Below, piece after piece: positions 45,343 to 56,117 of a stretch of DNA of 64,000 nt; position 1 is the stretch's first letter; the number at the start of each line of letters is the position of its first letter. Source of the DNA: Nocardia rhizosphaerihabitans (lineage in GTDB: Bacteria; Actinomycetota; Actinomycetes; Mycobacteriales; Mycobacteriaceae); assembly GCF_014646295.1 (NCBI RefSeq), contig NZ_BMNE01000004.1, positions 310,001 to 374,000 of the forward strand, written 5' to 3'. Under the pieces are notes generated by a model. It saw only the letters and a list, made by a program, of their open reading frames with translations. It was not told the DNA's origin and did no database searches. A program made the translations under genes and the position numbers.

Positions 45343-45599
45343 TCGGTCCGCAGCCCCACCTGGGCGCCCTTGTCGCCGCGCCGGGCCGACCGGCGCTGCG
45401 CGAGGAAGATCGACAGGCCGAGCACGCCGACCGCGAGGCCCATCAGGCACACCGACCGGGCCTCTGACCAGGCCGGATTCAGCCACACCAGCACCGCAGC
45501 CACGAGCCAGGCGACGAAACCGACGGCGACGACCGGCCGCGGATCTACCAGACGGCGAGGCAGCGCGGGCATCTCGGAACTGACGTGGCCGATATCCAT
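45339..45599 (-). CDS. DUF2530-like two-helix membrane protein
   Basis: 86 aa with two hydrophobic helices (residues about 24-41 and 50-68) and a basic tail; matches the Rv0879c position and type beside the MarR gene Rv0880. ATG 45599 has TACTGT 6 nt upstream (leaderless). It overlaps the ceramidase 3' end by 4 bp. Function unknown. Confidence 0.75.
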   Translation of the reverse strand: MDIGHVSSEMPALPRRLVDPRPVVAVGFVAWLVAAVLVWLNPAWSEARSVCLMGLAVGVLGLSIFLAQRRSARRGDKGAQVGLRTD

Positions 45600-45661
45600 A
45601 CCCAAACAGTAGCCGCGTGAAACCCGTCAGGGGGCGCGGCCGTACCGTAGAGTTCTGCACT

Positions 45662-46099
45662 GTGACAACGCCATCGGACGTCCGTGCCCTGGCCGGTGAT
45701 CTCTCACTGGCCGTCGTACGGCTCACGCGACATCTGCGCGGCCGCCGTGCCGACGCGCAGATTTCGCTCACCCAGCTGTCGGCTCTGGCGACGCTGGCGC
45801 GTGATGGCGCGATGACGCCGGGGGCGCTGGCAGGCAAGGAGCGGGTGCAGCCGCCGTCGATGACGCGCGTCATCGCCTCCCTGTCGGACCTGGATCTGGT
45901 GCAACGCCGTCCGCACCCCACCGACGGCAGGCAGATCATCGTGTCGCTGTCACCGGCCGGGCGCGCGCTCGTCGCCGACGAGACGCATGCCCGCGAGGCG
46001 TGGATGACCGATCAGCTCTCGCGCCTGGAGCCCGAGCAGATCGAGATCCTGGACCGGGCCGTCGAGATCATGAACCAGATCGTCGCCGAATCCGAGTGA
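45662..46099 (+). CDS. MarR family transcriptional regulator
   Basis: 145-aa winged-helix regulator (Rv0880 type). DNA-recognition helix in PPSMTRVIASLSDLDLV (about 61-77) and wing with RRPHPTDGRQIIVSLSPAG (the D-x-R motif of MarR). GTG 45662; TAGAGT 8 nt upstream and no Shine-Dalgarno. It is divergent from the DUF2530-like gene, and its stop directly abuts the convergent YccF gene. Target genes are not evident; Rv0880 has been linked to drug tolerance and lysosomal-stress functions. Confidence 0.88.
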   Translation: MTTPSDVRALAGDLSLAVVRLTRHLRGRRADAQISLTQLSALATLARDGAMTPGALAGKERVQPPSMTRVIASLSDLDLVQRRPHPTDGRQIIVSLSPAGRALVADETHAREAWMTDQLSRLEPEQIEILDRAVEIMNQIVAESE

Positions 46100-46501
46100 T
46101 CAGTGCGCGGCGCGCGCGTCGTCGGCGTCGACGACCTCGTGGCCGAGCGGGAACAGCGACAGCGGGACCAGCTTGAGGTTCGCCCAGGCGAACGGCAGTC
46201 CGATGATCGTGATCGCCAGCGCGACGCTGGTGACGATGTGGCCGATCGCCAGCCACCAGCCCGCGAAGATGAACCAGATCACGTTGCCGATCAGCGAGCC
46301 GGCGCCCGCGGTTGGTTTGTCGACCACCGTGCGGCCGAACGGCCACAGCACGTATCCGGCGAGCCGCAACGAGGCGATGCCGAACGGAATGGTGATGATG
46401 AGAATGAAGCAGATCAGTGCCGCGAGCAGATAGCCGAGGGCCATCCAGAAGCCGCACAGGATCACCCACAGGATATTCAAGATCAACTGCACGATCTTCA
46501 T
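46100..46501 (-). CDS. YccF domain membrane protein
   Basis: 133-aa inner-membrane protein with two YccF repeats: N-terminal LILNILWVILCGFWMALGYL and second copy GNVIWFIFAGWWLAIGHIV, each followed by I-P-F-G/I-G-L-P-F-A turns. Four hydrophobic segments. ATG 46501. Function unknown; the family is often described as membrane inner-leaflet transport-like. Divergent from the TrmH gene by 25 bp. Confidence 0.88.
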   Translation of the reverse strand: MKIVQLILNILWVILCGFWMALGYLLAALICFILIITIPFGIASLRLAGYVLWPFGRTVVDKPTAGAGSLIGNVIWFIFAGWWLAIGHIVTSVALAITIIGLPFAWANLKLVPLSLFPLGHEVVDADDARAAH

Positions 46502-46526
46502 ACGTCCATCATGCCAGGATTGTCCA

Positions 46527-47330
46527 GTGGCCGAAGTGATCGACATCGACGACCCCGCCGACCCTCGGGTCGACGACTTCCGTGACCTGTCCTCCGCCGA
46601 CCGCAGGCCGGACCTGCCGGGGCGGAAAGGCCTGGTCATCGCCGAGGGCGTGGTGGTCGTGCAGCGCATGCTCGGCTCCCGGTTCACCCCCAGCGCGCTG
46701 CTCGGTGTCGGGAAACGCTACGAGCCGCTGGCCGGGGACCTGGCAGGCCGCGACATCCCGTACTACCGGGCCAGTGCCGAGGTGATGGCCGAGGTGGTCG
46801 GCTTCCATCTCAACCGCGGTGTCCTCGCCGTCGCGCCGCGCCCGGCCGAGCTGACGCCCGCCGAGGTGCTCGACGGCGCACGCACGGTCGCGGTGCTCGA
46901 AGGCGTCAACGACCACGAGAACCTGGGCTCGATGTTCCGCAATGCCGCGGGCCTCGGCGCGGACGCGGTGCTGTTCGGCGACCGGTGCGCCGATCCCCTC
47001 TACCGGCGCGCGGTGCGGGTCTCGATGGGACACGTGCTGCGGGTGCCGTTCGCGCAGCTGCCGTCGTGGCCGGGTGGCCTCGACCTGTTGCGCGAGCGCG
47101 GTTTCCAGATCATCGCGCTGACCCCGGATCCGGCCGCGGTGAATCTGGCGACGGCGATGACGGGCAAGCGGGTCGCGCTGCTGCTCGGCGCGGAGGGACC
47201 CGGACTCACCGAGGAAGCCATGCGCGCCACCGATGTTCGCGCCAGGATCCCGATGTCGCCCGGCACCGATTCGCTGAACGTGGCGACCGCGGCGGCGATG
47301 GCCTTCTACGAGCGGGTGCGGACATCGTGA
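46527..47330 (+). CDS. TrmH/SpoU family RNA 2'-O-methyltransferase
   Basis: SPOUT methyltransferase (Rv0881 type). N-terminal substrate-binding domain, then knot motifs: motif 1 NDHENLGSMFRNA (about 131-143), motif 2 LLGAEGPGL (about 218-226), motif 3 PMSPGTDSLNVATAAAMA (about 241-258). 267 aa. GTG 46527, with CAGGAT 6 nt upstream and no Shine-Dalgarno. It methylates a ribose in tRNA or rRNA; the exact site is unknown. Its stop overlaps the next start (GTGA). Confidence 0.92.
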   Translation: MAEVIDIDDPADPRVDDFRDLSSADRRPDLPGRKGLVIAEGVVVVQRMLGSRFTPSALLGVGKRYEPLAGDLAGRDIPYYRASAEVMAEVVGFHLNRGVLAVAPRPAELTPAEVLDGARTVAVLEGVNDHENLGSMFRNAAGLGADAVLFGDRCADPLYRRAVRVSMGHVLRVPFAQLPSWPGGLDLLRERGFQIIALTPDPAAVNLATAMTGKRVALLLGAEGPGLTEEAMRATDVRARIPMSPGTDSLNVATAAAMAFYERVRTS

Positions 47331-47629
47331 GGCAGGAGCCGGACGGTCCCTATCGCGCCCAACCGGATTCGGTGCCCTGGGTGGCGGGCTGCACCGTGGT
47401 GGTGCTGGTCGCGGTGCTCGGCGCGGTCGCGGTCTACGCGTTCGGGGCCGCGCTGGCCGCGGTGCATCCGCTGCTGGCGGTCGCGGTGAATCTGGTCGCC
47501 GCGATCGGGGTGGCGCCGACGGCGTGGCGCTGGCGGTTCACGCCGGTGGTGCGGTGGGTGCTGGCCGGCGCGGCGATCGGCGTGGTGGCAGGCTGGCTGG
47601 CGGTGATCGTCGAGGAGCTCAGCGGCTGA
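47327..47629 (+). CDS. DUF2537-like membrane protein
   Basis: 100-aa protein with three hydrophobic segments (residues about 18-42, 45-62 and 71-95), the Rv0882 position and type. GTG 47327 overlaps the TrmH stop by 4 nt, so the two genes form a coupled operon. Function unknown. Confidence 0.82.
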   Translation: MRQEPDGPYRAQPDSVPWVAGCTVVVLVAVLGAVAVYAFGAALAAVHPLLAVAVNLVAAIGVAPTAWRWRFTPVVRWVLAGAAIGVVAGWLAVIVEELSG

Positions 47630-47635
47630 GTTCCG

Positions 47636-48379
47636 TCACAGCACCCGGTCGGTGCGGTGCAGCCAGCCGAACAGGCCCCGCTTGCGCCGGGTGGCCGCGC
47701 CCGGCCGCGCGCCCTGTGTGGGCTGGGGCTGCGGTGCTTGGCCCTTCGGATAGAGCGTGAACCCGCAGACCGCCAGGTCGGCCGGTGCGAGGTCGCCCGG
47801 CTCGGCGGGCGTGCGGTAGTGGAAGCCGAGCCATTCGGCATTGGCCGCGTCGGCGAAGTCGGGGGGATCGAACGGCAGCGACTGCGCTCCCGGATGCGTG
47901 CCACCCCACCACGGCACGGGATGCTCACCCGCCCAGAACGGCCGCTCCCACACCATCGGCAGCCCTTCGTTCTCCAGGATGTCGACCCGGGTGGAACTGT
48001 ACGAGCGCCGGAATTCGCCCCGCTCCCAATGCGCGAACGCACCCCAGTGCAGCGTCTCGTCGAACGACACCAGATAGGTCTGCTCGGAGGCGAGCGGCCG
48101 CACCAGCAGATCCGGCAATTTCGTCGGCCGCACCAGCGCCGCCTCGGCCGTGCACACGACGGTCAGCCCCGGATAGCACCCGATGTAGACCTCGTCCCGA
48201 TCCGGTGCGGCACACCCGTTGAGCGTCCCGATCATGATCGGCAGCACATCGTGCTCGGCATACAACTGCCCGACCAACGCGGCAGCGGCGGCCGGATCAG
48301 GTTCGGGGTGGTCCCGCAATACAGCCACTGGATCCGGGGTATCGACATACCAGAGGGTGGAAGCAGAATGCACAGTCAC
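47636..48379 (-). CDS. DUF6928-like protein, unknown function
   Basis: 247-aa soluble protein of an actinobacterial family I believe is DUF6928. Recognisable stretches: TLWYVDTPDPVAVLR at the start, GCYPGLTVVCT and WWGGTHPGAQSLPFDPPDFADAAN. No catalytic motif is apparent. C-terminal tail is Pro/Arg-rich. GTG 48379 is preceded by GGAGAGG. Convergent with the DUF2537 gene (6 bp between stops). Confidence 0.72.
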   Translation of the reverse strand: MTVHSASTLWYVDTPDPVAVLRDHPEPDPAAAAALVGQLYAEHDVLPIMIGTLNGCAAPDRDEVYIGCYPGLTVVCTAEAALVRPTKLPDLLVRPLASEQTYLVSFDETLHWGAFAHWERGEFRRSYSSTRVDILENEGLPMVWERPFWAGEHPVPWWGGTHPGAQSLPFDPPDFADAANAEWLGFHYRTPAEPGDLAPADLAVCGFTLYPKGQAPQPQPTQGARPGAATRRKRGLFGWLHRTDRVL

Positions 48380-48540
48380 CGCCTCTCCGCGTATTCGAGC
48401 CAGACCCAGGTGGGTAGCCCCGCGGCGTCGGCGGCTGTCGGGCAGGAGCGAGTCGCGTCAGCTCGTACCCGGCGAGTTACCCATGTCCTTGCGAGATCTG
48501 GCGATTCGGTCGAGCCCGGAGTGAGAGCGTGGGTAACTAC

Positions 48541-49545
48541 TCAGTGCCCGGAGCTGCGGACGCCCAGTAAGACGTCTTCCCAGGACGGCATCGGCGCCTT
48601 GCCGCGCTTGGCCTTTGCGGCGGGCTTCGCGGCCGGCTTCTCCGGCGCCGGTTCCTTCGCCGCCGGCTCCTTGTCCTGTGCCTGAGCCACAGGCTGACTC
48701 GGCGTCGCCGGAACAGCCGGAACGGCCGGGATCGGCGCAGCGGGCACCGGAGCGGCCGGAATCGCCGCCGCCCCACCACCGGCCGCGACCGCGCGCTGCT
48801 CGTAGTACTCGTCCAGCGTCGGCTGGGCGGGACGGCTCGCCGGACGCGCGGTCGGGGCGACCTGCTCGCGCGGGCGCGGCTCCACCGGGGTCGGCGGTTC
48901 GACGACCGGTGCGGCCTGCTCCGCCGGGGTGGGCAGGATGGTGGCGAGCCCGCGTAGGGCGCGACCGAAATCGGGATCGATCAGGTCGTTGGCCGGGTCG
49001 TCGAGCGGGGACACCGAGCCGCCGTGCGCGTCCGGCTGGTAGCGCCAGTGCGCCGCGATCTCGGAGTGCCCGTGGCGCCACTGCAATTGGGCGACCCAGA
49101 AACCCTTTTCGTCTTTCCAGGCATCCCATTCGGCCTGTTCGATGGTGTGGCCGCGCTCGGCGAAAGCCGCGGTGACGATCTCGTGCAGCGTTTCCACAGC
49201 GGGACCGTCGGGGCGGACCGGATGCGCTTTCTGCGCCAGTTCGGCGGCGCGTGCGCGTTCCAGCAACACCGGGTAGGCGAAACGTTCGACTTTGGTGGCC
49301 GGCATCCCGGACTCCGCCGTGACCTGCTCGACGGACGCTCCGGCTCGAATACGGGCCTGGATATCGCGAGGACGCATAGATGCTTCCGTTTCGATCTCGA
49401 TCTGGCCGAATCGTGCGAGGTCGCCGCGCGCCGCCGCGCGGAGCTTGTCGTCGGCGGGCAACCGGAACTTGGTGCCGGACTCGGTGTCACTGCACACGAT
49501 GTGCGTGGAGTCGGGCGTCACCCCGATCACTCGAAGTTCACGCAC
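48541..49545 (-). CDS. sepH: Septation protein SepH
   Basis: SepH (DUF3071, Rv0883c type) stimulates FtsZ assembly at division sites. The N-terminal domain (MRELRVIGVTPDSTHIVC...) is followed by a helix-turn-helix-like segment (MRPRDIQARIRAGASVEQVTAESG, about 57-80) and WDAWKDEKGFWVAQL (about 140). Residues about 210-334 are a Pro/Ala-rich disordered linker ending in a short motif PSWEDVLLGVRS, typical of the family. 334 aa. GTG 49545 with GGGAGG 5 nt upstream. The gap to serC (49546-49848) holds its promoter, a small palindrome and the serC terminator, no gene. Confidence 0.92.
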   Translation of the reverse strand: MRELRVIGVTPDSTHIVCSDTESGTKFRLPADDKLRAAARGDLARFGQIEIETEASMRPRDIQARIRAGASVEQVTAESGMPATKVERFAYPVLLERARAAELAQKAHPVRPDGPAVETLHEIVTAAFAERGHTIEQAEWDAWKDEKGFWVAQLQWRHGHSEIAAHWRYQPDAHGGSVSPLDDPANDLIDPDFGRALRGLATILPTPAEQAAPVVEPPTPVEPRPREQVAPTARPASRPAQPTLDEYYEQRAVAAGGGAAAIPAAPVPAAPIPAVPAVPATPSQPVAQAQDKEPAAKEPAPEKPAAKPAAKAKRGKAPMPSWEDVLLGVRSSGH

Positions 49546-49683
49546 CGTTACCTCCCTATCGCGTCGGCTACGACACCGCCCACTTTCCTAGACAGTAGTG
49601 CACATTACTTGCCCGCGGCAGCAGACACGCACGACCGAAATCGCGCACCGGGACGCCAGGTCCCGCTAATCTGATCGGCTCAC

Positions 49684-49704
49684 CACACGAATCCTGGTCG
49701 TGTG
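49684..49704. repeat. Small palindrome upstream of sepH
   Basis: CACACGA-7-TCGTGTG, perfect 7-bp arms, 139 nt upstream of the sepH start in a relatively AT-rich stretch. Role unknown: operator or hairpin. Confidence 0.4.
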
Positions 49705-49786
49705 CAGGGATTTTGGTGATGGATCAACATCAAATACCGCCGGGCGATCGAGTGCTCGTCAGCAAATGTTGCGAACTCCATGCAAA

Positions 49787-49832
49787 GGGCCGGTGCCCGG
49801 CGAACCGAAAAAGGTTCACCGGGCACCGGCCC
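49787..49832 (-). terminator. Strong terminator after serC
   Basis: Long stem-loop: GGGCCGGTGCCCGG (49787-49800) pairs with 49819-49832, extended by CGAACC/GGTTC around a GAAAAA loop; CCCTTTGC follows on the minus strand. Confidence 0.88.
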
Positions 49833-49848
49833 TGATTGCGGTCTTATC

Positions 49849-52131
<2,283 letters not shown>

Positions 52132-52142
<11 letters not shown>

Positions 52143-52881
52143 CCCGATCGTGGACCTTGCGGGTGCATCGATGACCGCCTTGGTCCATGCCATTCCCGAA
52201 ACGCAAGCCCGCACGGGCAAGCCCGTTGTTGTCATCGGAGGCCTCGCCGTCATCTGCCGGGTGTCCGGCCCGCATCGCGCGACGAGCGATCTCGACACGG
52301 TCAACCGCCGTCGTGCCGGGGAGCCGAGTCAATTGCAGGTGCTCGTGACCAGTACCGGCCGGGCCAGTGGACCTGCGGGAGTGCTCATTCCAACAGCGCT
52401 GGGCGAAGTCCAAGTCGATATTCTCGAAGTATCTGATGCAGACTTCGACCCGCTCCCGGAGGATCCGACCGGCCGCCTTCACGTCCTCTCCCATGCTTGG
52501 GCCGCCGATACTGCTACCGCCGTGCTCATCCGAGCTCAGGATGGAAATGAGATCATCGTGGCGGTCGCCGAACCCGGACCGCTGGTCGCGATGAAACTGC
52601 AGTCAACGTTCGACCGTGGCACCGACAAGGCCTCCACCGACCTTCTCGATATCATCCGCCTCACTCTGGATCGAGTGTGTGGTCCGAGGGCGCGCGCGCA
52701 ACTGGGGGCTGCCGGCGACCAGCTCAAGAGTGACGTCGAGCAACATGTGGACCTCTTTTTCGGCAAGCGAAAGGCAGGCACCCTTCAACTTGTCCGCAGA
52801 GTTCCAGAAGGCGTAGATACCGAACTCGACGACATCGAACTCGTCCACGAACTACTGGTACGAGCTGTTCGAGGATCGTGA
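52132..52881 (+). CDS. AbiEii-like nucleotidyltransferase (probable toxin)
   Basis: 249-aa protein of the DNA polymerase beta-type nucleotidyltransferase superfamily. Motif 1: VVVIGGLAVICRVSGPHRAT then SDLDTV (about 43-48), the hG[G/S]...DxD catalytic pair; third acidic residue in GEVQVDILEV (about 93). A later AMKLQSTFDRGTDKASTDLLDI (about 158-179) corresponds to the K...R...KD..D helix of AbiEii/MenT-like toxins. GTG 52132 has GAGG 8 nt upstream and overlaps the antitoxin gene by 11 nt (coupling). Expected activity, by family: transfer of nucleotides to tRNA or protein. Confidence 0.78.
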
Positions 52882-52919
52882 TCGGACCAGATCGGAGCAC
52901 CCAGCCTTCCGTCAGCTGA

Positions 52920-52952
52920 TTCGGTGTTCGGTACCGACCGAACACCGAACAT
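52920..52952. repeat. Right palindromic repeat of the AbiE-like module
   Basis: Perfect 30-bp palindrome (13-bp arms TTCGGTGTTCGGT at 52920-52932 and complement at 52937-52949, ACCG centre), continuing to 52952 in identity with the left copy (30 of 33). It lies 39 nt after the toxin gene stop, in the same orientation as the left copy. Confidence 0.85.
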
Positions 52953-53076
52953 CGGTATCGAGAGGCAGCGCGCGAACACGGGTGCGGTGTGGATGTCCGC
53001 GACGAGACGCGACCGCGGATGTGTGGTGTGGTGCGGGAGTGCGGGGAATTTGCCCTTGTGAGTAGGGCGTTCGCTT

Positions 53077-53082
53077 TACTCT
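53077..53082 (+). promoter_or_regulatory. -10 element of a leaderless promoter (gene 53089)
   Basis: TACTCT, then 6 nt, then ATG 53089. No Shine-Dalgarno. Confidence 0.45.
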
Positions 53083-53088
53083 TTTGCT

Positions 53089-53724
53089 ATGAGCCTCGTT
53101 GCGGTCGACCCCGGTCGGACCCTGCTCGACCGGTTTGCCTGGGTGTTCGGGAGGCGGCCGGGGCTGCTTGCCGAGAGTTCCCGGCGGGAATTGCTGATCA
53201 GGGGGTTACCCGCCACCGCGACGGTGATGTCGGTGCGGTCGCGACGCGGGGAATGCGGCTACCGGTTCTCCGTGCGGGTGCAGGTGCCCGGTGAGCTCGC
53301 CTACGACGCGCGGGTGCGACAGCGGGTGCGTAGCCAGGACCTGGAATGGATGCAGCCCGGCGATACCGTCGGATGCCGGGTCGACCCGGGCGACCGCGAG
53401 CGCGTGGTGCTGTTCGTGCCCGAGATCCCGCAGTCCGGCCGGAGCGCGGCCGCCAAAATCCTGGCCAACGGCAGGCGTGCCGAGGCCACCGTGCTCGCGG
53501 TAGCGCCGATCGCCGCCGACTACACCGGCCGCGACGATCCGGTCCTGCGCCTCGACCTCGAACTCCGCGCCTGGGACGAACCGACGCCATGGCGGGTGCG
53601 CCTCATTCAGCCGGTACCACTGGCCGCGGTCGGCCAGATCGAACTCGGCGCTCGCCTCGATGCCGCGTTCTTCACCGTCGACCGGGGCAGCTCCGTCGCC
53701 ATCGACTTCTCCGCCCTGACCTGA
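53089..53724 (+). CDS. Two-repeat beta-rich protein, unknown function
   Basis: 211 aa without signal peptide or membrane helix. Two tandem copies of a beta-rich unit: GLPATATVMSVRSR...PGDTVGCRVDPGDRERVVLF (residues about 39-110) and GRRAEATVLAVAPI...LGARLDAAFFTVDRGSSVAIDF (about 125-209). Each copy runs ATV-(variable)-RLxLxxxVxxP-(G)-xVxxxxxxxxxxVDxG, like an OB or DUF3592-type barrel. Function unknown. It lies just outside the right repeat of the AbiE-like module and has host-like codon use, so it is probably not part of it. Confidence 0.72.
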   Translation: MSLVAVDPGRTLLDRFAWVFGRRPGLLAESSRRELLIRGLPATATVMSVRSRRGECGYRFSVRVQVPGELAYDARVRQRVRSQDLEWMQPGDTVGCRVDPGDRERVVLFVPEIPQSGRSAAAKILANGRRAEATVLAVAPIAADYTGRDDPVLRLDLELRAWDEPTPWRVRLIQPVPLAAVGQIELGARLDAAFFTVDRGSSVAIDFSALT

Positions 53725-53830
53725 GCCACCGGAACGAGCTACCGCTCACCCAGGTTTTCCGGAGCTCGACAACCTGTGTTGCCAAAGGTGAGCTACGGCG
53801 TTGCTACGCGAATTCCGGTGAGAACCGCGA

Positions 53831-54712
53831 CTACAGGTGGACGAAGGTGTAGCCCGCCGAGCGCAGTGCGGGGATCGCCGCGGCCATGCCCGCCGCCGTG
53901 CCGGATTTCGGGCGGTGCATGTGGGCGAGGGCGATGCCGCCCGGGATGGCCGCGCTCATCGCGCGCCGGACCTGGGCCGCTGACGCCGTCGCGCCGAAGT
54001 CGGCGTTGATGGTGAAGCCGAGGGGTGTTTCGCCCAGTTCGTTGACGATGGCGACCGCGACATCGTCGTAGTGGGCGGTGCCTGCGCGGAAGAACCGCGG
54101 TGGTTTGCCGGTGAGTTCGGTGATCCGTTCGTGGTTGGCCCACACCTCGTGCACGGCCTCCTCGGCCGAGACGGTGCCCGGGATGTTGTAGGCGGCGCGG
54201 CCGGTGACCGAGAGTGGTTTGTGGGCGACACCGTGGGAGGCGATCTCGAACAACGGGTTTTCGGCGAGGCGCTGGACGCGGGTGGGGTCGGCGTCGATCC
54301 AGCGCTTGTTGAGGAACAGGGTCGCCGGGACCTGTTCGGCGATCAGCAGGTCGATCAGAGCCTGGTCGAGCTGGCTGTTGCCGGGTCCGCCGCAGGCGTC
54401 GAAGGTGAGCGCGAGCTGCTTGCCCGCTGTGGGAAAACTGCTGGTGATACCGGGTAGTGCGACACCCCAGGTGTGGGGTTGCGCGCCCGCGTGCCGGGCA
54501 GCGATCGCGGCGGGGGAGACCGCGGGCGGCACCGTCGCGGGCGGGGTGATCGCGGTGGAGATCGGTTGCGCGGTGAGCGGTTCGACCGCTGCTCGACCTG
54601 GCGGCACGGGAGCTGAATCGCCCTGTGCGGCAGTACATCCGGTGATCACGCTGGCCGCGAATGCAGTGCAGACGCCGAAAAGGCGACGCCGCGACAGTCC
54701 GTTGTCCTGCAC
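53831..54712 (-). CDS. Exported polysaccharide deacetylase
   Basis: NodB-homology carbohydrate esterase. The N-terminus combines a twin-Arg-like SRRRLFG with hydrophobic core and lipobox-like VITGC (Cys about 26), so it is probably a Tat lipoprotein; a Pro/Ala-rich linker follows. Catalytic motifs: LTFDACGG (about 103-110), SHGVAHKP (His pair, about 159-166), FFRAGTAHYDD (about 205). 293 aa. GTG 54712 has AAGGGG 6 nt upstream. TFDACGG differs from the classic TFDDG: the second Asp is Ala, typical of a metal-site variant subgroup. Substrate likely peptidoglycan or surface glycan. Confidence 0.87.
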   Translation of the reverse strand: MQDNGLSRRRLFGVCTAFAASVITGCTAAQGDSAPVPPGRAAVEPLTAQPISTAITPPATVPPAVSPAAIAARHAGAQPHTWGVALPGITSSFPTAGKQLALTFDACGGPGNSQLDQALIDLLIAEQVPATLFLNKRWIDADPTRVQRLAENPLFEIASHGVAHKPLSVTGRAAYNIPGTVSAEEAVHEVWANHERITELTGKPPRFFRAGTAHYDDVAVAIVNELGETPLGFTINADFGATASAAQVRRAMSAAIPGGIALAHMHRPKSGTAAGMAAAIPALRSAGYTFVHL

Positions 54713-54841
54713 AATCCACCCCTTGCCGATCACGTTCGCCCGGATCGTATCGCCCTACCAAGGGCGGTGCGTGCTGAACGTGTTCTCGCAGGTCGATTGC
54801 GCAGCAAGTAGGTGAAGCGACCATTAGCCGAGAATGAGCCA

Positions 54842-54876
54842 GGCGCCGGTCGGCACACCGTGTGCCGACCGGCGCC
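54842..54876. terminator. Terminator after citA
   Basis: Perfect 16-bp stem GGCGCCGGTCGGCACA (54842-54857) with 54861-54876 and a 3-nt loop, just downstream of the citrate synthase 2 gene on the minus strand. Confidence 0.88.
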
Positions 54877-54896
54877 CGGTCAGATGCGAGGGAGGC

Positions 54897-56021
54897 TCAG
54901 TCGCGCGCGATGGTGGACCAGCCGGCCACCTCTTCCGGCGTGCGCGGGCCCGGGCCGGTGTAGATCGCGGCCGGGCGGACGAGCTTGCCCAGCTGCTTCT
55001 GCTCCAGGATGTGCGCGCACCAGCCCGCGGTCCGGCCACAGGTGAACATGGCGGGCATCATGTGCGCGGGGACCTCGGCGAAGTCCAGGATCACCGCGGC
55101 CCAGAACTCGACATTGGTCTCGATCGCCCGGTCCGGACGACGCTCACGCAGCTCGGCCAGCGCGGCCTGCTCCAGCGCCGCGGCCACCTCGTAGCGGGGC
55201 GCGTCGAGGCGCTTGGCGGTGGCGCGCAGCACGCGGGCGCGCGGGTCTTCGGCCCGGTAGACCCGGTGCCCGAAGCCCATCAGCTTCTCCTTGCGGTCCA
55301 GGATGCCCTTGACCAGCGCCCGTGCGTCGCTGGACTGCTCGACCGCTTCGATCATCGGCAGCACGCGGGCGGGCGCGCCGCCGTGCAGCGGGCCGGACAT
55401 GGCACCGATCGCGCCGGACAGCGAGGCCGCCACGTCGGCGCCGGTGGAGGCGATGACGCGGGCGGTGAAGGTGGAGGCGTTCATGCCGTGCTCGGCGGCC
55501 GAGACCCAGTAGGCGTCGATCGCCTCGGTGTGGCGCGGGTCGGGGTCACCCTTCCAGCGGGTCATGAACCGCTCGGTGACGGTGGTGCACTCGTCGATCT
55601 TGCGCTGCGGAACGGCGGGCTGATAGATGCCGCGCGCGGACTGCGCGACATAGGACAGCGCCATCACCGAGGCGCGGGCCAGGTTCTCCCGGGCGGTCTC
55701 GTCGTCGATGTCGAGCAGCGGCTCGTAGCCCCAGATCGGGGCGAGCATGGCCAGGCCCGCCTGCACGTCGACGCGCACGTCACCGGTGTGCACCGGCAGC
55801 GGGAAGGGCTCGGCGGGCGGCAGGCCGTGGCCGAACTGGCCGTCGACAAGCAGGGCCCACACGTCACCGAAGGTGACCCGGTTGGCGACCAGATCCTCGA
55901 TGTCGACGCCGCGATACCGTAGCGCGCCACCGTCCTTGTCCGGCTCGGCGATGTCGGTGGTGAAGGCCACCACGCCTTCCAATCCGCTGACGAAATCCTG
56001 TGGTACCGAGCTGGTAGTCAT
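54897..56021 (-). CDS. citA: Citrate synthase 2 (CitA type)
   Basis: Second citrate synthase, Rv0889c type (373 aa). Condenses oxaloacetate and acetyl-CoA. Catalytic His in EHGMNASTF (about 186) and GPLHGGAP (about 220); MGFGHRVYRAEDPRA carries the active-site His/Asp. 374 aa. ATG 56021 with AAGGAG 6-7 nt upstream. Some members prefer propionyl-CoA (methylcitrate), so that activity cannot be excluded. The paralogue gltA lies 2.4 kb away in opposite orientation. Confidence 0.93.
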   Translation of the reverse strand: MTTSSVPQDFVSGLEGVVAFTTDIAEPDKDGGALRYRGVDIEDLVANRVTFGDVWALLVDGQFGHGLPPAEPFPLPVHTGDVRVDVQAGLAMLAPIWGYEPLLDIDDETARENLARASVMALSYVAQSARGIYQPAVPQRKIDECTTVTERFMTRWKGDPDPRHTEAIDAYWVSAAEHGMNASTFTARVIASTGADVAASLSGAIGAMSGPLHGGAPARVLPMIEAVEQSSDARALVKGILDRKEKLMGFGHRVYRAEDPRARVLRATAKRLDAPRYEVAAALEQAALAELRERRPDRAIETNVEFWAAVILDFAEVPAHMMPAMFTCGRTAGWCAHILEQKQLGKLVRPAAIYTGPGPRTPEEVAGWSTIARD

Positions 56022-56117
56022 GGTGACTCTCCTTGCAGGGGCATGCCGATCTTTCTGAACCATAGCCCTGGGGATACCGGGTAGTAGCGTCGCCCCTGCG
56101 GCGTACCGTCTGTGCTC

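Noticed and set aside
49546-49848. Small RNA or gene in the sepH-serC gap
   Set aside because: I see promoter-like AT-rich sequence, one small palindrome and the serC terminator, but no convincing RNA structure or ORF.
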